Of a stretch of 64,000 nt of DNA, positions 1 through 7,416 are shown one piece after another. Source of the DNA: Mageeibacillus sp. GTDB lineage: Bacteria > Bacillota > Clostridia > Saccharofermentanales > Saccharofermentanaceae. Under the pieces are notes generated by a model. It was not told the origin of the DNA. It worked only from the letters and a program-made list of their open reading frames with translations, and made no database searches. A program made the translations under genes and the position numbers. Within the stretch, counting starts at the first letter, position 1. Each line of letters opens with the position of its first letter. Location: assembly GCA_022484595.1 (NCBI GenBank), contig JAKVLB010000002.1, positions 246,868-310,867 of the forward strand. The letters are read 5' to 3'.

Positions 1-275
1 CTTATGCAGTCGGAATCATCAGCGAGCTGCTGCCCCCTGCTGTTCCTTCGGCAGTCCATGACGCTTAAGAATACAATGCCGGCGAAAATGACCGCGAGCG
101 GAACTCCCGCTCCGAGCTTAAGATATCCGAGACAGAAAATAATAACAGGAAGAACAAGAAAGACAAGTGAGGACAGATAGAAGCCCCTGTATGACAGCTT
201 CACCTCATGCCTCAAAAAATTTACTATTCCTGTCCTTCCCGTAGGCTTTAACGCCAGTTGATTCTCTTCCCGCAT
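1..275 (-). CDS. Partial membrane protein, N-terminal part
   Basis: The minus strand reads from an ATG at 275 preceded by AGGGGA, and stays open to the window edge (91 codons), so the C-terminus is missing. The visible protein starts MREENQLALKPTGRTG. It has a basic cytoplasmic-looking stretch (FLRHEVKLSYRG) and two hydrophobic segments at about residues 34-52 and 56-72 with a short turn between, followed by a charged stretch (DCRRNSRGQQ). It lies 18 bases downstream of the cysK stop on the same strand and may be co-transcribed. I do not recognise the family; a small membrane protein or the first part of a larger one are both possible. Confidence 0.5.
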   Translation of the reverse strand, partial: MREENQLALKPTGRTGIVNFLRHEVKLSYRGFYLSSLVFLVLPVIIFCLGYLKLGAGVPLAVIFAGIVFLSVMDCRRNSRGQQLADDSDCI

Positions 276-293
276 ATACTTGTCAGTCCCCTT

Positions 294-1226
294 TTATATA
301 TCCAGATACGACGGTGTCGAAAGATATCTGTCGCCCGTATCAGGAAGCAACGCAACGATGTTCTTTCCTTCAAATTCAGGTCTTCTGCCGACGATTGAAG
401 CCGCCTTCAGCGCAGCACCGGAAGATATTCCCACGAGTATCCCTTCGGTTCTGGCAAACATTCTGCCATACTCATAAGAGTCTTCGTTATCAATCGCAAT
501 AACTTCGTCATAAGAACCGGTATCAAGCGTCTCAGGAACAAAACCCGCGCCGATTCCCTGAATCAGATGCGCTCCCGCTTGCCCCCGGGACAGCACCGGA
601 GAATCAGCCGGTTCTACCGCAATGATTCTGACTTCCGGATTCATTGACTTGAGGTACTGTGACACTCCGGTTATTGTTCCGCCGGTTCCCACGCCCGCTA
701 CGAATGCGTCGACCTTTCCTTCAAGATCCGCCCAGATCTCAGGTCCTGTTGTAGCCTTGTGAGCCGCGGGGTTTGCAGGGTTTACAAACTGTCCGGGAAT
801 AAAGCTGCCTTCAATCTCCGATGCAAGCTGCGCTGCTTTGTCAATGGCACCTTTCATTCCAAGCCTGCCATCCGTAAGTACAAGCTCGGCGCCGTACGCC
901 TTCATAAGTGTCCTTCTCTCAGCGCTCATGGTCTCAGGCATGGTTATTATTATCCTGTAGCCCTTGGCCGTTGCAATCGAAGCAAGGCCGATACCGGTAT
1001 TCCCGGATGTAGGCTCTATTATCACCGAGCCCTTCTTAAGCTTCCCCGATGCCTCGGCATCCTCAATCATAGCCTTCGCGACTCTGTCTTTGACCGAACC
1101 GGCCGGATTGAAATACTCAAGCTTCGCGAAAACATCAGCCTTCAGACTGTTCTCCCGCGCGAAATTCTCTGCCTTCAGAAGTGGGGTGTTGCCCACCAGT
1201 TCCGTAAGTGAACTGTAAAGTGCCAT
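294..1226 (-). CDS. cysK: Cysteine synthase A (O-acetylserine thiol-lyase)
   Basis: PLP enzyme of 310 aa that makes L-cysteine from O-acetylserine and sulfide in the cytoplasm. The N-terminus LVGNTPLLK, the PLP lysine in GSVKDR (K46), the substrate loop PTSGNTG (residues 72-78) and the phosphate-binding GTGGTITG segment are all present, and length is normal for CysK. A longer frame opens at 1274, but the ATG at 1226 (MALYSSLTEL) has AAGGAG eight bases upstream and gives the family N-terminus, so I chose it. The upstream cyclophilin gene ends at a strong terminator whose U-tract touches this RBS, so cysK may depend on readthrough or on a promoter I could not identify. No cysE is in view. Confidence 0.93.
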   Translation of the reverse strand: MALYSSLTELVGNTPLLKAENFARENSLKADVFAKLEYFNPAGSVKDRVAKAMIEDAEASGKLKKGSVIIEPTSGNTGIGLASIATAKGYRIIITMPETMSAERRTLMKAYGAELVLTDGRLGMKGAIDKAAQLASEIEGSFIPGQFVNPANPAAHKATTGPEIWADLEGKVDAFVAGVGTGGTITGVSQYLKSMNPEVRIIAVEPADSPVLSRGQAGAHLIQGIGAGFVPETLDTGSYDEVIAIDNEDSYEYGRMFARTEGILVGISSGAALKAASIVGRRPEFEGKNIVALLPDTGDRYLSTPSYLDI

Positions 1227-1239
1227 AGCTGCTCTCCTT

Positions 1240-1271
1240 AATAAAACCGGTACGGACTGATCCGTACCGGT
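1240..1271 (-). terminator. Rho-independent terminator after the cyclophilin gene
   Basis: On the minus strand an 11-bp perfect stem (ACCGGTACGGA / TCCGTACCGGT, four-base loop) at 1246-1271 is followed by TTTTATT. It sits between the cyclophilin stop and the cysK RBS, which follows immediately. Confidence 0.8.
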
Positions 1272-1292
1272 CATATGTCATGTATTATCGTC

Positions 1293-1778
1293 TCAGATTT
1301 CAACAGTCATAAATTCTATCTGCTGTTTCTCAACCGGCATATCGTTATAGTCGGTCTTTACTCCCGCAATCTTATCCACAACCTCAATACCCTCGATAAT
1401 TCTGCCGAAAGCCGCGTACTGACCGTCCAAGTGCGGCGCTGTCTCGTGCATGATAAAGAACTGGGATCCAGCCGAATCAGGGTTCATGGAGCGCGCCATA
1501 GACAGAACCCCCCGCTCGTGCTTAAGATCGTTCCTGACGCCGTTTGAGCTGAACTCGCCCTTGATGGAATATCCCGGGCCGCCCATTCCAGTGCCTTCCG
1601 GGTCTCCGCCCTGAATCATAAAGCCCGGAATTACCCGGTGGAAAGTCAATCCGTTATAGAAGCCCTTTCCCGCAAGATCTATAAAATTCTGAACTGTGAC
1701 AGGAGCTGTATCGGGGTAAAGCTCAGCCTTCATAACGTCTCCGCTCTTCATCTGAATTGTAATAATTGGATTTGCCAT
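1293..1778 (-). CDS. Cyclophilin-type peptidyl-prolyl cis-trans isomerase
   Basis: Single-domain cyclophilin of 161 aa, the usual size for a bacterial cytoplasmic PpiB-like enzyme. It catalyses proline isomerisation during protein folding. Catalytic and binding signatures are visible: FHRVI with the catalytic arginine (residues 46-50), the GFMIQGGDP loop that follows, the GSQFFI motif and the DGQYAAFGRI segment with its ligand-side residues. No signal peptide or membrane segment is present, which argues for a cytoplasmic location. The ATG at 1778 has AGGAAGG upstream. The gene lies 28 bases after pncB on the same strand and ends in a strong terminator, so it is probably the last gene of a pncB-led unit. 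Confidence 0.92.
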   Translation of the reverse strand: MANPIITIQMKSGDVMKAELYPDTAPVTVQNFIDLAGKGFYNGLTFHRVIPGFMIQGGDPEGTGMGGPGYSIKGEFSSNGVRNDLKHERGVLSMARSMNPDSAGSQFFIMHETAPHLDGQYAAFGRIIEGIEVVDKIAGVKTDYNDMPVEKQQIEFMTVEI

Positions 1779-1806
1779 TGCAATGCCTTCCTCTTCTGTT
1801 TTATGT

Positions 1807-3270
1807 TTATCTGTGTTTGTAAGATCTCAGAATATCATCCTTGATTTTCCAGAGCTTCGGCGAAAGATCCACATAATACTTGTGAGGATTCTCGAATCTC
1901 TTTACCGAATCCCAGAGCGAATCTATCTCCTTGGTGCAATAAGCCCTGATATCTTCAATCGGAGGCTTCTCGTATACAAGTTTCCCTCCGTCGAAAATCT
2001 TCACCAGAAGCTCTCTCGTTCTGTAATTCTCAACCATCTTGGACTTCCACGTCTGCAAAGGATCGAAAATTTCATATGCGCTGCCGTCCGGAACTTTCTC
2101 ATCAGCGGTCATGATCACATCCGCCATGGCCTTACCGGTTGCCTCGTCATAGAACCTAACAATCTTTTTGCTGCATGGATTCGTAACCTTCTCTGCGTTC
2201 TCGGATATCTTCATCTTAGGAATAACATTACCGTTCTCGTCCTCTGTAGCCGATATCTTGTACACACCTCCGAACACAGGTTCTGCCTTGGATGTTATCA
2301 GCCTCTCGCCGACGCCGAAAGAATCAATGCAGGCGCCCTGATTGATTAAGTCCCTGATAAGATACTCATCCAGAGCATTTGAGACGGTAATCTTGCAATC
2401 CGTAAGTCCCGCCGCATCAAGCATCTGTCTCGCCTGCTGCGTCATGTATGTCAGATCTCCGGAATCGATTCTAATGCCTTTGAGTCTTTCCCCCATCGGC
2501 TCAAGAATCTCCTTTGCGCACCTTATTGCGTTCGGAATTCCGCTTCTCAAAACATCGTATGTATCCACAAGAAGAAGTGTCGCTTTCGGATATGTCTTTG
2601 CATATGCCGCAAAGGAATCAAACTCATTGTCGAAAAGCATTACCCACGAGTGTGCCATCGTTCCTGAAAGCGGAATGTTGAACTGCTGTCCGCAGATTGT
2701 ACATGAAGTACCTGCAGCTCCGGCGATATAGGCAGCCCGCGCTCCGAGAACCGACGCATCAAAGCCCTGTGCGCGGCGGGCACCGAACTCCATTATCGGA
2801 CGTCCTTCGGCAGCTCTGACAATTCTCGCAGTTTTTGTAGCTATAAGCGTCTGATGGTTTATTGTGCAAAGCAGCGCCGTCTCAAGAAGCTGTGCCTGAA
2901 TAACCGGCCCTCTTACCTTGATGAGCGGCTCGCCGGGGAACACGACCGTACCCTCCGGAATCGCCCAGACGTCGCAGGTAAAACTGAAATCTCTCAAATA
3001 CTTTATGAACTTATCACTGAAGTGGTAGTTCTTCATAAGGAATTCAAGATCAGCCTCACTGAAACTCAGGTTCGACAGATAATCTATCACCTGCTCTATT
3101 CCCGCCATTACTGCATATCCGCCGTTCTCAGGGATGTTTCTGAAAAAAGCATCAAAATAAACAACCGTATTTCCGCAGTCATTGTCAAGATAACCGTTTG
3201 CCATTGTAAGCTCATAAAAATCCGTGAGCATACTCATGTTTGTCCGATCGCTCCACATTCCGTAATCCAT
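1807..3270 (-). CDS. pncB: Nicotinate phosphoribosyltransferase
   Basis: Cytoplasmic NAD-salvage enzyme (487 aa) that joins nicotinate to PRPP, with ATP hydrolysis, to give nicotinate mononucleotide. The N-terminus (LTDFYELTMANGY, from about residue 15) is the typical PncB start. The core carries FGARRAQGFDAS, the SGTMAHSWVM segment and RIDSGDL in the phosphate-binding barrel. The length fits the longer Gram-positive form, which has a C-terminal extension. AGGAGG lies upstream of the ATG. The SPFH gene upstream ends 32 bases away on the same strand. Confidence 0.93.
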   Translation of the reverse strand: MDYGMWSDRTNMSMLTDFYELTMANGYLDNDCGNTVVYFDAFFRNIPENGGYAVMAGIEQVIDYLSNLSFSEADLEFLMKNYHFSDKFIKYLRDFSFTCDVWAIPEGTVVFPGEPLIKVRGPVIQAQLLETALLCTINHQTLIATKTARIVRAAEGRPIMEFGARRAQGFDASVLGARAAYIAGAAGTSCTICGQQFNIPLSGTMAHSWVMLFDNEFDSFAAYAKTYPKATLLLVDTYDVLRSGIPNAIRCAKEILEPMGERLKGIRIDSGDLTYMTQQARQMLDAAGLTDCKITVSNALDEYLIRDLINQGACIDSFGVGERLITSKAEPVFGGVYKISATEDENGNVIPKMKISENAEKVTNPCSKKIVRFYDEATGKAMADVIMTADEKVPDGSAYEIFDPLQTWKSKMVENYRTRELLVKIFDGGKLVYEKPPIEDIRAYCTKEIDSLWDSVKRFENPHKYYVDLSPKLWKIKDDILRSYKHR

Positions 3271-3302
3271 TGTAAATTTCCTCCTGCCTGACAGGTTTAC
3301 TC

Positions 3303-4226
3303 TTAAGACTTTGCTATTTCCTTAATTGTCGTCGTCAGTCCGGCAATCCCCTGAAGATCTGATGGAATAACAATCTTTGTAGATGGTGACTCACCAAGCT
3401 TGCCGAGGGCTTCAAGGCCTTTGAGCGCAATGAGGCTGTCGTTCGCTCCGACATCCTTAATCATCTGAAGTCCCTTCGCAGTCGCTTCCTGTACCGCAAG
3501 AATTGCCTCCGCCTGACCTTCCGCCTCGCGGATAACAGCTTCCTTGTGAGCTTCAGCACGAAGAATTGCCGACTCCTTCTCACCTTCGGCGACACGGATA
3601 GCAGCTTCCTTCTGACCTTCAGCAATAAGAATTGCTTCACGCTTCTCTCGCTCCGCCTTCATCTGCTTCTCCATGGCGTTCTGGATTTCCTTCGGAGGAA
3701 TAATATTCTTAAGCTCCACGCGGTTTACCTTGATGCCCCAGCGGTCTGTCGCTTCATCAAGAATCTCTCTCATCTTTGTGTTGATAATGTCTCTTGAAGT
3801 AAGAGTCTGGTCAAGTTCAAGATCACCGATAATATTACGAAGTGTAGTTGCTGAAAGGTTCTCTATGGCTATAATCGGACGCTCGATTCCGTATGTGTAG
3901 AGCTTAGGATCCATAACCTGATAGAACACTACCGTATCTATCTGCATCGTGACGTTATCCTTTGTGATAACCGCCTGCGGAACAAAATCCGCCACCTTCT
4001 CCTTGAGTGATATCTTCTTTGCAACCTTGTCTATGAACGGAACCTTGAAGTGAAGACCCGTCTCCCATGTTGTCTTGTATGTGCCGAGTCTTTCAATCAC
4101 GAATGTAGTTGCCTGAGGCACAATCTTTACGCTTGACAGTATAATTACAAAGACAATTACACATATGGCGATGACGGCCACCAGCGGTCCCTGTGAATCT
4201 GTTGTTTTTAAAATTACCGGTAACAT
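3303..4226 (-). CDS. SPFH/band-7 membrane-scaffold protein (stomatin/QmcA-like)
   Basis: 307-aa protein with one N-terminal membrane segment (about residues 12-32, VAVIAICVIVFVIILSSV), then an SPFH domain beginning VPQATTFVIERLGTYK, then a long helical region with repeated A-E-G-Q/E-K-E-A units (about residues 200-260) expected to form a coiled coil. Family members assemble into membrane microdomain scaffolds. The frame opens upstream at 4298, but the ATG at 4226 has GGAGG at good spacing and gives the normal N-terminus. The NfeD gene lies directly upstream; NfeD-SPFH pairs are a known conserved unit thought to act together in membrane organisation. Confidence 0.88.
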   Translation of the reverse strand: MLPVILKTTDSQGPLVAVIAICVIVFVIILSSVKIVPQATTFVIERLGTYKTTWETGLHFKVPFIDKVAKKISLKEKVADFVPQAVITKDNVTMQIDTVVFYQVMDPKLYTYGIERPIIAIENLSATTLRNIIGDLELDQTLTSRDIINTKMREILDEATDRWGIKVNRVELKNIIPPKEIQNAMEKQMKAEREKREAILIAEGQKEAAIRVAEGEKESAILRAEAHKEAVIREAEGQAEAILAVQEATAKGLQMIKDVGANDSLIALKGLEALGKLGESPSTKIVIPSDLQGIAGLTTTIKEIAKS

Positions 4227-4278
4227 CTGTTTTTTCCTCCGTTGTTTGTGTTTTTTGAGTTTTACCTGATCTGTAATA

Positions 4279-4722
4279 TTATTGCTTTGCTTCCACAATA
4301 AATTTCACGCCTTCAATTCCCATGACCGTAACGCTCGTGCCCTCGGGAATACTGCTTTCGGCCTTTGCGCTCCACACCTGACCTGCAACCTTGACCTGAC
4401 CTACGCCAAGGACGGGATTTATGTCTTTGATGACGATACCTTCCTTGCCGATATAACTGTCAATATTTGTATGAAGTATCTCAGAACCTCTTCTCTTATC
4501 GAACTGAGGCTTGATCCAGATAAGGCATACAGCGAAAGTAACAGCTGTGACCGCTGCCATAGTCACAATCTGTGCCACCAGCGGACAGCCGCAAAGATCA
4601 AGCACCATAGCGGTTAGACTTCCGGCAGCGAACCATACGCTTGTAAGTCCCATCGTCATGCTTTCAATAATCAGTGCGGCAATTGCCACAATAAGCCAGA
4701 TAATCCATAAATCAACCGACAT
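4279..4722 (-). CDS. NfeD family membrane protein
   Basis: 147-aa short NfeD-type protein without the ClpP-like protease domain of long NfeD. Three hydrophobic segments fill about residues 3-70, followed by a charged linker (WIKPQFDKRR) and a C-terminal OB-fold-like domain (GKEGIVIKDINPVLGVGQVKVAGQ is the typical strand pattern). ATG at 4722 is chosen because GGAGG precedes it by seven bases; the frame itself opens earlier at 4770. Short NfeD proteins pair with the SPFH protein encoded just downstream; this pairing is family knowledge, not shown by the sequence itself. Confidence 0.85.
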   Translation of the reverse strand: MSVDLWIIWLIVAIAALIIESMTMGLTSVWFAAGSLTAMVLDLCGCPLVAQIVTMAAVTAVTFAVCLIWIKPQFDKRRGSEILHTNIDSYIGKEGIVIKDINPVLGVGQVKVAGQVWSAKAESSIPEGTSVTVMGIEGVKFIVEAKQ

Positions 4723-4785
4723 AACATATCCTCCATATTCATTTTCGCAGACATTCTGCGTGGGTTTCATTATATCACCTGCGAA

Positions 4786-5559
4786 TCAAATATTATAATT
4801 TCGCGCACTCGGCTCATCGAAGAATACTTCCTCCAGAGTAAGCCCTTTTGCCGGCAGTGTTCTTCCCGCCTTCTGTCTGTCGCACGACCTTATTATATCC
4901 GCAACGCTCAGCATATCTGCCCTCCCGATTCCCAGGTCCAGCAAAGTGCCCGCGATGATACGAACCATATTATAAAGAAAAGCCTCGCCGGTAACTTCAA
5001 TCTCTATGATGTTATCCTGAGACGCGTCTCTTCTGGCAACCACACCGGTAAGCCGCCTTACTGTCGTCTTCTGAGAAGATCCTACAGCGCAGAAAGCGGC
5101 AAAATCGTGTTCGCCTGCAAATGCTTTCGCCTCTTCATTCATGAGACTGACATCCGGCTCATGTGGACAGAAATACATATATCTTGCGTGAAGCGGTGAA
5201 GGCGTTCTGCCAGTGTATATCCTGTAAACATATCTCTTCCCGAGAACGCAGGTTCTCGCAGAAAAGTCATCCCTGACATACATTGCGCGCCTTACCGACA
5301 GGTCGCCGGGAAGTCTGCTGTTCAGCGCCAGCGGCACATTCTCTTCGGGAATAAAAAACGGGACGTCCGCATGGCTCAGATGGCATCGTGCGTGCACGCC
5401 GGCATCCGTTCTGGAACATCCCGTCAGTGTTATCTGTTTCTCATAGAGCCCGCTGCATGCCTTTGCAAGCACATCCTGCACGGTCCTTCCGTTCTTCTGA
5501 CTCTGGTATCCGGCGAAATCCGTACCGTCGTACTCACAGACAAGAAGAATCCTCGGCAT
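4786..5559 (-). CDS. truA: tRNA pseudouridine synthase A
   Basis: Modifies uridines 38-40 in the anticodon stem-loop of many tRNAs. The 257-aa length is usual. YDGTDFAGYQ lies near the N-terminus and the catalytic aspartate is in GCSRTDAGVHA (D52). A conserved basic GKRYVYRI segment and the C-terminal GEAFLYNMVRIIAG motif are also present. It follows a ROK kinase gene by 10 bases and lies downstream of ecfT; truA beside ecf genes after rplQ is a common Firmicutes arrangement. The RBS (AGGTAAGAG) is weak, so translation may be coupled to the upstream gene. Confidence 0.94.
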   Translation of the reverse strand: MPRILLVCEYDGTDFAGYQSQKNGRTVQDVLAKACSGLYEKQITLTGCSRTDAGVHARCHLSHADVPFFIPEENVPLALNSRLPGDLSVRRAMYVRDDFSARTCVLGKRYVYRIYTGRTPSPLHARYMYFCPHEPDVSLMNEEAKAFAGEHDFAAFCAVGSSQKTTVRRLTGVVARRDASQDNIIEIEVTGEAFLYNMVRIIAGTLLDLGIGRADMLSVADIIRSCDRQKAGRTLPAKGLTLEEVFFDEPSARNYNI

Positions 5560-5569
5560 GGCAATACTC

Positions 5570-6547
5570 TTACCTGCCTGTCTTTCCGTCGTCTACGCAG
5601 CTCTTTCCCATCATGGCAGCTCCTACGATTCCGGCATCATTTCCCATCTCGGCAAGTCTTATCGTTGTCTTTGCAACTCCGGGTCCGAAATAAGGACGTG
5701 ACATTGTATTCTCTGTAAGCGGCTTAAGCAGCGCGTCGCCCTCGTTGCATACACCTCCGCCTATGACGAGTATCTCAGGCATAAACGTATTGATTGCATT
5801 GGCAAGTCCGTCAGAGAGATAGTCGATATATGTGTCAACTACCTGCTTTGCCGCCTTATCGCCCTTGTTCATGGCATCGAAAGCGATTCTGGCGTTGTAT
5901 TCGCCGTAGCTGTCACGTATTGAATTCATTATTGAATCCGGATGGGCTTCACAGGCTTCTTTGGTCATTCTTGCCATGGCTGAGGCTGACGCATACTGCT
6001 CGAAACAGCCGCGTCTTCCGCATCCGCACTTAATGCCGCCGGATACCAGGACCGTATGTCCGAATTCGGAGCCAGCCTGATTAAAACCTGAATATATTCG
6101 GCCGTTCACAATTACGCCTGCGCCTACTCCTGTGCCGAGAGTTATTGTGACGGAATCCTTCGAGCCCTTTGCAGCGCCTGCAACTGCTTCAGCCATTGCC
6201 GCACAGTTTGCATCATTGTCAATATATACGGGGAGATCTATTACATCCCTTATAAGCTTCCTCATCGGAGCATTGACGAAAGGAAGATTACTTGAGTAGA
6301 CCAGAAGTCCGGCGTCATTGTCAGGCGTTCCCGGAGAACCTATGCCTATGGCCTCAATGTCCTCCCTTGTAAATCCGGCATCCCTGATGCAGTCTTCAGC
6401 AAGCGTCCCCATATCATGGATAATCTCTTCCATTGAGCGCTGAGCATTTGTTTTGATTGACAGCTTGTTTAAAAGCTTTCCTTCTTGGTCAACCACGCCG
6501 GCCTTGATGTTAGTGCCGCCGAGATCAATTCCTACATAATAAGACAT
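5570..6547 (-). CDS. glcK: ROK-family glucokinase
   Basis: 325-aa sugar kinase of the ROK family, predicted to phosphorylate glucose with ATP in the cytoplasm. The N-terminal phosphate-binding GIDLGGTNIKAG, the sugar-binding NDANCAA and EFGHTV motifs, and the cysteine-rich zinc motif CGCGRRGCFEQYAS are all present. The final GNDAGIVGAA is typical of ROK glucokinases. The start ATG at 6547 has only a weak RBS (CAGGT). The gene sits between ecfT and truA, an insertion into the usual ecfT-truA order. Other ROK sugars cannot be excluded from sequence alone. Confidence 0.87.
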   Translation of the reverse strand: MSYYVGIDLGGTNIKAGVVDQEGKLLNKLSIKTNAQRSMEEIIHDMGTLAEDCIRDAGFTREDIEAIGIGSPGTPDNDAGLLVYSSNLPFVNAPMRKLIRDVIDLPVYIDNDANCAAMAEAVAGAAKGSKDSVTITLGTGVGAGVIVNGRIYSGFNQAGSEFGHTVLVSGGIKCGCGRRGCFEQYASASAMARMTKEACEAHPDSIMNSIRDSYGEYNARIAFDAMNKGDKAAKQVVDTYIDYLSDGLANAINTFMPEILVIGGGVCNEGDALLKPLTENTMSRPYFGPGVAKTTIRLAEMGNDAGIVGAAMMGKSCVDDGKTGR

Positions 6548-6606
6548 ACCTGTATAAACCAGCCTTTCGCTTTTATCTTCTTCTGAATTCTATCACAGCA
6601 TGTGTC

Positions 6607-7416
6607 TTATCTCAAAGACAAATCAGTGACAACAAGCCCTATCGCCAAAATCCCGTAAAACAGGCCGATAAGCACATCGCGACTCGTGATTTTGAGGGGA
6701 TTGAGTTTTGTTCTTCCGTCACCGCCGTGATAGCATCTTGCGTCCATGGCCACGGCGAGTTCCTCGGCACGTTTAAAGCTCGACACAAACAACGGAATAA
6801 GAACGGTAATGTAACCTCTTACTCTGCTGACGAAGCTGCCGGTGTCATAATCGGCTCCACGCGATATCTGTGCTTTCATAATCTTGTCTGTCTCGGATAC
6901 AAGCGTCGGTATGAACCTCAGAGCGATTGACATCATCATAGCCATCTCGTGCACAGGTATATGTATTGCTTTGAGGGGCGCGAAAATGCTTTCCAGAGCG
7001 TCGGATATCTTTAGCGGCGTAGTCGTCAGAGTAAGAAGAATGCTGGTGGATATAATCAGAAAGACCAGCCTCAGAGCCGTAAGCACCGCGCGCATAGCCC
7101 CGTAATCCGTTATCCTGATTATTCTCCATGAGAAGACCGGATTTCCCTGCCTTATTGTAAAGATATTAATCAGCAGTATGAACATTGCAATCGGGAGAAC
7201 CGGTTTTACAGTCAGCCACATTATACGCGGGGTGATTTTCGCCATAACAGCCTGAAGCAGTGTAACCGCGGTCAGGACTGCCAGCGCCACAGGAGTCCTG
7301 ATTATAAATATAGCTACGAGATATACAATGTAAAGTATCGCTTTCACGCGCGGGTCGGTACCGTGAAGGATTGAGTCTTTTCTGTAATAGCGGCCTATTG
7401 AGATGTCGTTAAGCAT
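6607..7416 (-). CDS. ecfT: Energy-coupling factor transporter transmembrane protein EcfT
   Basis: 269-aa membrane protein linking the two ECF ATPase domains to interchangeable vitamin-binding S components. Several hydrophobic segments are visible (about residues 25-45, 60-80, 105-130 and near the C-terminus). The two coupling-helix arginine motifs are present, SRGADYDTG and AMDARCYHGGDGRT, the latter a hallmark of EcfT. The start overlaps the end of the upstream fused ecfA gene by eight bases, indicating translational coupling. No S component is encoded in the window, as expected for a group II ECF module shared by several substrates. Confidence 0.93.
   Translation of the reverse strand: MLNDISIGRYYRKDSILHGTDPRVKAILYIVYLVAIFIIRTPVALAVLTAVTLLQAVMAKITPRIMWLTVKPVLPIAMFILLINIFTIRQGNPVFSWRIIRITDYGAMRAVLTALRLVFLIISTSILLTLTTTPLKISDALESIFAPLKAIHIPVHEMAMMMSIALRFIPTLVSETDKIMKAQISRGADYDTGSFVSRVRGYITVLIPLFVSSFKRAEELAVAMDARCYHGGDGRTKLNPLKITSRDVLIGLFYGILAIGLVVTDLSLR

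Noticed and set aside
759..1211. 150-codon plus-strand frame opposite cysK
   Set aside because: Antisense shadow of the well supported cysK gene; no RBS or family match.
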